Part shown: piece after piece, positions 44,345 to 47,233 of the stretch | Layout of the letters: each line of letters begins with the position of its first letter | Numbering within the stretch: position 1 is the stretch's first letter | DNA from: Paenibacillus nasutitermitis | GTDB taxonomy: Bacteria > Bacillota > Bacilli > Paenibacillales > Paenibacillaceae | DNA length: 47,233 nucleotides | NCBI RefSeq assembly: GCF_014641075.1 | Contig: NZ_BMHP01000018.1 | Span: forward strand, 1 to 47,233 | Reading direction: 5' to 3' | Notes under the pieces: model-generated | Told to the model about the DNA's origin: nothing | Seen by the model: only the letters and a program-made list of their open reading frames with translations | Databases searched by the model: none | Program-made: the position numbers and the translations under genes

Positions 44345-44384
44345 TAAAATCCGCTCCCTTCAAACCACTGCATTTATTTGATAG

Positions 44385-44399
44385 TGATAATTATTCTCA
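44385..44399. promoter_or_regulatory. Fur box 1
   Basis: TGATAAT-t-ATTCTCA matches the 7-1-7 Fur consensus TGATAATNATTATCA at 13 of 14 defined positions. It lies 41 bp before the ATPase start. Confidence 0.88.
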
Positions 44400-44415
44400 C
44401 TTTATTCTATAAGAA

Positions 44416-44430
44416 TGATAACCATTCTCA
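44416..44430. promoter_or_regulatory. Fur box 2
   Basis: TGATAAC-c-ATTCTCA matches the 7-1-7 Fur consensus at 12 of 14 positions, 31 bp (three helical turns) from the first box. Tandem sites suggest cooperative iron repression. Confidence 0.8.
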
Positions 44431-44556
44431 CACCATTCGTCAAGAGATGTTTTCACATTCCTTTTACAAATTGGGCTTTTCTAGTCTGCTTATCCCTTTT
44501 ATCTTTGTCCATTATGGATATTTAGACACATTCCTTGGAGCAAATAGCTAATGAGC

Positions 44557-44607
44557 TTGACAGAGCAGTGAATATCCGATATCTTTATTTTATTCCGACC
44601 GTTCGGT
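44557..44607 (+). promoter_or_regulatory. Promoter and probable TetR operator
   Basis: TTGACA (44557-44562), a 17-bp spacer and TATCTT (44580-44585) form a good sigma-A promoter. The palindrome ACCGTTCGGT (44598-44607), a shape common in TetR-family operators, begins a few bases after the expected start point. Autoregulation by the first gene of the operon is likely. Confidence 0.7.
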
Positions 44608-44653
44608 ATAAATAAAATTAGTTATCATTTCTTGAAACGGAGAAGCGCACAAC

Positions 44654-45310
44654 ATGCCAAAAGTAGGAATGGAGCCCCAGCGTCGAGCGGAGGTAATCAA
44701 CGCTACCCTGGTGTGCATCAGCAGACATGGGATAGACGGCATGACTCTGGATAAGGTCGCAGAGTATGCGGATTGCTCAAAAGGTGTTGTAACTTATTAC
44801 TTTAAGAATAAGGATAATTTGATTATTGAAGCTTTGAAGTCGTTCCTGGCCTATTACGGGTTGAAAATCGGTTCTCAAATTCAGCTAACGATGACACCCG
44901 AGGCTATGATCGATGTAACCTTGAGGAACATTCTCCCGCCTTATAGTGAGAAAGCACGAGGGGCACTCAATGTTTCAAATCAAGAGGGTGCTGAAAAAAT
45001 GTTTATCTCGTATGAGGATCAAGGTAAGCTATTTCTTCATTTCTTTTCTAAAGCCATACTGGATCCCCGTTTACAAGAGGTTCTTTCTGCAGGATATAAG
45101 GAAGATATGAAAGGTATCGCGAGAATCTTTGATCATGGCAATATTCTTGGGAATATGAAGGTGGATGACTCGAATTCTGCTGCATATGGCCTGCTCGCTA
45201 TGGTCGTGGGGCTAAGCTTCTTTAGAGTCGCAAATATTCAGCCAATGAGCGGTGAAGATAATCGATATATCTGTGAGGACTATGTCAATAAACTAACCGG
45301 AGGATCATGA
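44654..45310 (+). CDS. TetR-family regulator, BetI-like
   Basis: 218 residues, starting ATG at 44654 (purine-rich GGAGAAG upstream). The helix-turn-helix is RRAEVINATLVCISRHGIDGMTLDKVAEYADCSKGVVTYYFKNKDNL, like the BetI branch of TetR regulators. The helical ligand domain follows. The stop overlaps the next gene's ATG (GGATCATGATG, four shared bases), so the DUF4180 gene is coupled to it. The effector is unknown; no choline genes are nearby, so BetI function itself is not supported. Confidence 0.9.
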   Translation: MPKVGMEPQRRAEVINATLVCISRHGIDGMTLDKVAEYADCSKGVVTYYFKNKDNLIIEALKSFLAYYGLKIGSQIQLTMTPEAMIDVTLRNILPPYSEKARGALNVSNQEGAEKMFISYEDQGKLFLHFFSKAILDPRLQEVLSAGYKEDMKGIARIFDHGNILGNMKVDDSNSAAYGLLAMVVGLSFFRVANIQPMSGEDNRYICEDYVNKLTGGS

Positions 45311-45675
45311 TGAACGTAACAAAGATAAAAGAGAATGATGTTGAAATTGCGGTGATAAGCGGTAGCGAGATGCTGATAACGGATGTCCAGTCGGCATTGG
45401 ATTTGATTGCAACCGTTAATTATGAAACTGGCTGTAACCGGATTGTTTTGAATAAGTCGGCTGTCTGCGAGGATTTTTTCAACTTAAAAACACGGCTTGC
45501 CGGAGATGTCTTGCAAAAATTTATTAACTATCACATAAAGATTGCGATCGTTGGAGATTTTTCCGGATACTCAAGTGAAAATTTGAAAGATTTTATCTTT
45601 GAGAGTAATAAAGGGAAAGATTTATTTTTCTTGTCGGATGAAAAACAAGCTCTTGAGAAATTGAGCACCCGTTAG
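45307..45675 (+). CDS. DUF4180 protein
   Basis: 122 residues matching the DUF4180 pattern: VQSALDLIATVNYETGCNRIVLNKSAVCEDFFNLKTRLAGDVLQKFINY, then IAIVGDFSGYSSENLKDFIFESNKGKDLFF. It is a small soluble protein with alternating strands and helices, reminiscent of a STAS or SpoIIAA-like fold; no catalytic residues are obvious. The function is unknown. Such genes are often found next to TetR or MerR regulators. Coupled to the TetR gene here, and followed after 28 bp by a SUMF1-fold gene. Confidence 0.85.
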   Translation: MMNVTKIKENDVEIAVISGSEMLITDVQSALDLIATVNYETGCNRIVLNKSAVCEDFFNLKTRLAGDVLQKFINYHIKIAIVGDFSGYSSENLKDFIFESNKGKDLFFLSDEKQALEKLSTR

Positions 45676-45703
45676 CTATGGAGACGAGGAGGGCCTTTGC
45701 AGA

Positions 45704-46384
45704 GTGTCAGATGCTTTAGAGAGCCAATTGAACTACCCAATGATCAACATCCCCTGTGGAGAGATAGAATTAAGAGATGACCGGACAAGAAGGATATGGA
45801 AAGCCGAAATAAAACCGTTCCTGCTTGCTCCATATCCGGTAACCATGGCGTTATATGGCTCGATTACAGGGAAATCCTCCCTATCCGTTGACGGAAATCA
45901 AAAGCCGGTTGTAGATGTTTCATGGAATGAAGCCATCCTCTTATGCAATCTGCTTTCGCAAAGAGCGGGATTGAAGGACTGTTATACAATAGACAGTTAT
46001 AGCGAAAAAGTCATCTGTGACTGGGAAGCAGACGGCTATCGTCTTCCTTCGGAAGCAGAATGGCAGTACGCTTGTAAAGCAGGAACTGCAGGATATAGAT
46101 ACGGAGAGATTGACAAGATCGCCTGGTATAAGGGGAATTCAGCAGGTGAAATTCATGCAGCAGGAATGAAGGAACCGAATGCATGGGGGCTCTATGATAT
46201 GATCGGAAATGTCTGGGAATGGTGCTGGGATCTTTATGATGTGAACGTATATGGAGCTTACCGAATATTTCGTGGCGGGAGCTGGGCTGAGGAGGAAAGA
46301 GGCTGCGGAGCTACATGTCGCCGTCGCAGTCACCCGGCCTTCTGCATCGATGATCTTGGGTTTCGCCTTGCCCGGTCTTTATAA
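45704..46384 (+). CDS. SUMF1/formylglycine-generating-enzyme-fold protein
   Basis: 226 residues; the GTG start at 45704 follows GAGGAGG at 11 bases. Family motifs are clear: ISWxEA-like VSWNEAILLCNLLSQRAGL (about 72-90), GYRLPSEAEWQYACKAGT (111-128), WGLYDMIGNVWEWCWD (161-176), RGGSW (190-194), and LGFRLARS at the end. The true enzyme has two active cysteines spaced C-x4-C after RGGSW; here they are Cys201 and Cys205 (GCGATC, C-x3-C), so formylglycine formation is doubtful. The protein is short for the family. Role unknown. It is in one operon with the TetR and DUF4180 genes. Confidence 0.85.
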   Translation: MSDALESQLNYPMINIPCGEIELRDDRTRRIWKAEIKPFLLAPYPVTMALYGSITGKSSLSVDGNQKPVVDVSWNEAILLCNLLSQRAGLKDCYTIDSYSEKVICDWEADGYRLPSEAEWQYACKAGTAGYRYGEIDKIAWYKGNSAGEIHAAGMKEPNAWGLYDMIGNVWEWCWDLYDVNVYGAYRIFRGGSWAEEERGCGATCRRRSHPAFCIDDLGFRLARSL

Positions 46385-46450
46385 AGGGCTGGGGAATGTG
46401 ATACACGGCACCACGCCTACCTGCGAATTAAATAGCAGACAATTAAAAAA

Positions 46451-46478
46451 CCTCTAAGATCATTTCTGATCCTAGAGG
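46451..46478 (-). terminator. Terminator of eight-tRNA cluster
   Basis: CCTCTA-a-GATC...GATC-c-TAGAGG hairpin; on the minus strand it is followed by TTTTTTAATT. It may also end the plus-strand operon, though T-rich sequence on that side is weak. Confidence 0.85.
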
Positions 46479-46493
46479 CTTGTTTGTCATTAG

Positions 46494-46578
46494 TGGTGCG
46501 CGTAGAGGGACTTGAACCCCCACGTCGTGAAACGCCAGATCCTAAGTCTGGTGCGTCTGCCAATTCCGCCATACGCGC
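46494..46578 (-). tRNA. tRNA-Leu(TAG)
   Basis: 85 nt with a long variable arm. Acceptor GCGCGTA/TACGCGC, CCA encoded. Anticodon stem CCAGA/TCTGG with loop CTTAGGA, anticodon TAG. Confidence 0.95.
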
Positions 46579-46614
46579 ACGATTGTTGCAATTCCATTTT
46601 CAGCAGGTAGAAAA

Positions 46615-46690
46615 TGGTGAGCCATGAAGGACTCGAACCTTCGACACCCTGATTAAAAGTCAGGTGCTCTACCAACTGAGCTAATGGCTC
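46615..46690 (-). tRNA. tRNA-Lys(TTT)
   Basis: Acceptor GAGCCAT/ATGGCTC, CCA encoded. Anticodon stem CCTGA/TCAGG with loop CTTTTAA, anticodon TTT. 76 nt. Confidence 0.95.
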
Positions 46691-46698
46691 GAAATAAA

Positions 46699-46773
46699 TG
46701 GCTGGGGATTCAGGGATCGAACCTGAGAATGACGGAGTCAAAGTCCGTTGCCTTACCGCTTGGCTAATCCCCA
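46699..46773 (-). tRNA. tRNA-Gln(TTG)
   Basis: Acceptor TGGGGAT/ATCCCCA, CCA encoded. Anticodon stem ACGGA/TCCGT with loop CTTTGAC, anticodon TTG. 75 nt. Confidence 0.95.
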
Positions 46774-46779
46774 GCAGGA

Positions 46780-46855
46780 TGGTGGAGGCTGACGGGATCG
46801 AACCGCCGACCCTCTGCTTGTAAGGCAGATGCTCTCCCAGCTGAGCTAAGCCTCC
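46780..46855 (-). tRNA. tRNA-Val(TAC)
   Basis: Acceptor GGAGGCT/AGCCTCC, CCA encoded. Anticodon stem TCTGC/GCAGA with loop CTTACAA, anticodon TAC. 76 nt. Confidence 0.95.
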
Positions 46856-46865
46856 AAAAATGCAG

Positions 46866-46940
46866 TGGTGACCCGTAGGGGAATCGAACCCCTGTTACCT
46901 CCGTGAAAGGGAGGTGTCTTAACCGCTTGACCAACGGGCC
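46866..46940 (-). tRNA. tRNA-Glu(TTC)
   Basis: Acceptor GGCCCGT/ACGGGTC with one G-T pair, CCA encoded. Anticodon stem CCTCC/GGAGG with loop CTTTCAC, anticodon TTC. 75 nt. Confidence 0.95.
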
Positions 46941-46997
46941 GCGATAGCTGGCACTTCGGATTCCTTCCGAAGCTAGCTCAATGCCTTGTCCAATAAA

Positions 46998-47073
46998 TGG
47001 AGCTCTCAACCGGATTCGAACCGGTGACCTCATCCTTACCATGGATGCACTCTACCTACTGAGCTATGAGAGC
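46998..47073 (-). tRNA. tRNA-Thr(GGT)
   Basis: Acceptor GCTCTCA/TGAGAGC, CCA encoded. Anticodon stem CATCC/GGATG with loop ATGGTAA, anticodon GGT. 76 nt. Confidence 0.95.
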
Positions 47074-47078
47074 ATGAA

Positions 47079-47154
47079 TGGCTCCCCGAACAGGACTCGA
47101 ACCTGTGACAACTCGATTAACAGTCGAGTGCTCTACCAACTGAGCTATCAGGGA
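47079..47154 (-). tRNA. tRNA-Asn(GTT)
   Basis: Acceptor TCCCTGA with TCGGGGA (one mismatch-like pair), CCA encoded. Anticodon stem CTCGA/TCGAG with loop CTGTTAA, anticodon GTT. 76 nt. First tRNA of the cluster; its promoter lies outside the window or upstream with an rRNA operon. Confidence 0.95.
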
Positions 47155-47185
47155 ACGGTTATACATCGGGTAACTTACACCCTGA

Positions 47186-47220
47186 AAACTGGATACGAAC
47201 GTTTGCGAAACGTTTAGTGG
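47186..47220 (+). other. 16S-23S spacer-like motif
   Basis: ACCCTGAAAACTGGATACGA (about 47179-47198) resembles the conserved GAAAACTGGATA element found near the 3' part of 16S-23S spacers in Bacillales. It is read on the plus strand, opposite to the tRNAs. A 23S gene may follow beyond the window. Recognition is from memory. Confidence 0.35.
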
Positions 47221-47233
47221 TTGAATGTGTTAG

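Noticed and set aside
46490..47217. Frames on both strands across the eight-tRNA cluster
   Set aside because: Each is explained by tRNA sequence; the peptides (EPLAQLVEHLTFNQGVEGS, NRIRTGDLIL) are typical tRNA mistranslations.
1..47233. CRISPR array, prophage or intact insertion sequence
   Set aside because: No regularly spaced repeats, phage structural genes, transposase frames or flanking inverted repeats were seen.

Overview
The window looks like chromosomal DNA of a low-GC Gram-positive of the Paenibacillus type (Bacillales). The reasons are the conserved block sigW-rsiW-cdaA-cdaR-glmM-glmS with a glmS ribozyme, CCA-encoding tRNA clusters, strong GGAGG ribosome sites, and several carbohydrate ABC importers of the lplABC kind (lipoprotein plus two permeases, no ATPase) with YesM/YesN-type two-component systems. 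The genus is inferred from gene content.

Layout. 1-7573: a sugar importer cassette on the minus strand (lipoprotein, two permeases, and the start of a secreted DUF5060-type glycosidase that runs off the window), divergent from a plus-strand YesM/YesN pair. 7574-8547: decayed DNA with a GC-rich gene scrap and a 5'-truncated phytanoyl-CoA dioxygenase pseudogene. 8548-14422: a second importer (permease, permease, lipoprotein) with a membrane-anchored AraC regulator. 14660-26005: a complete catabolic locus, all on the minus strand: YesM/YesN pair, lipoprotein, two permeases, a cytoplasmic glycosidase, a short-chain dehydrogenase, a galactonate dehydratase (DgoD type) and a mutarotase-fold protein, ending in a strong terminator. 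26040-26760: gene debris. 26682-27965: an AdhR-like MerR regulator with its dehydrogenase, behind a 19-bp-spacer MerR promoter. 28397-30365: a YhgE/Pip-type membrane protein and a TetR regulator. 30366-31245: no recognisable gene.

31246-39458 is the conserved cell-envelope and c-di-AMP block, read right to left: sigW, rsiW, cdaA, cdaR, glmM, glmS. glmS has a long leader with a recognisable glmS ribozyme, then an unusually long (about 420 nt) structured spacer before the start codon. Upstream is ppc, then four tRNAs, then a siderophore-type ABC ATPase behind two Fur boxes, then a plus-strand operon (TetR, DUF4180, SUMF1-fold protein), and finally eight tRNAs on the minus strand. The last bases resemble a 16S-23S spacer motif in the opposite orientation.

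Most promising items: (1) the extra structured RNA between the glmS ribozyme and the glmS start; (2) a sugar locus that looks like an import, hydrolysis and non-phosphorylating oxidation pathway; (3) the TetR-DUF4180-SUMF1-fold operon; (4) a perfect ECF-type promoter between sigW and rsiW. I found no phage, intact insertion sequence or CRISPR array.
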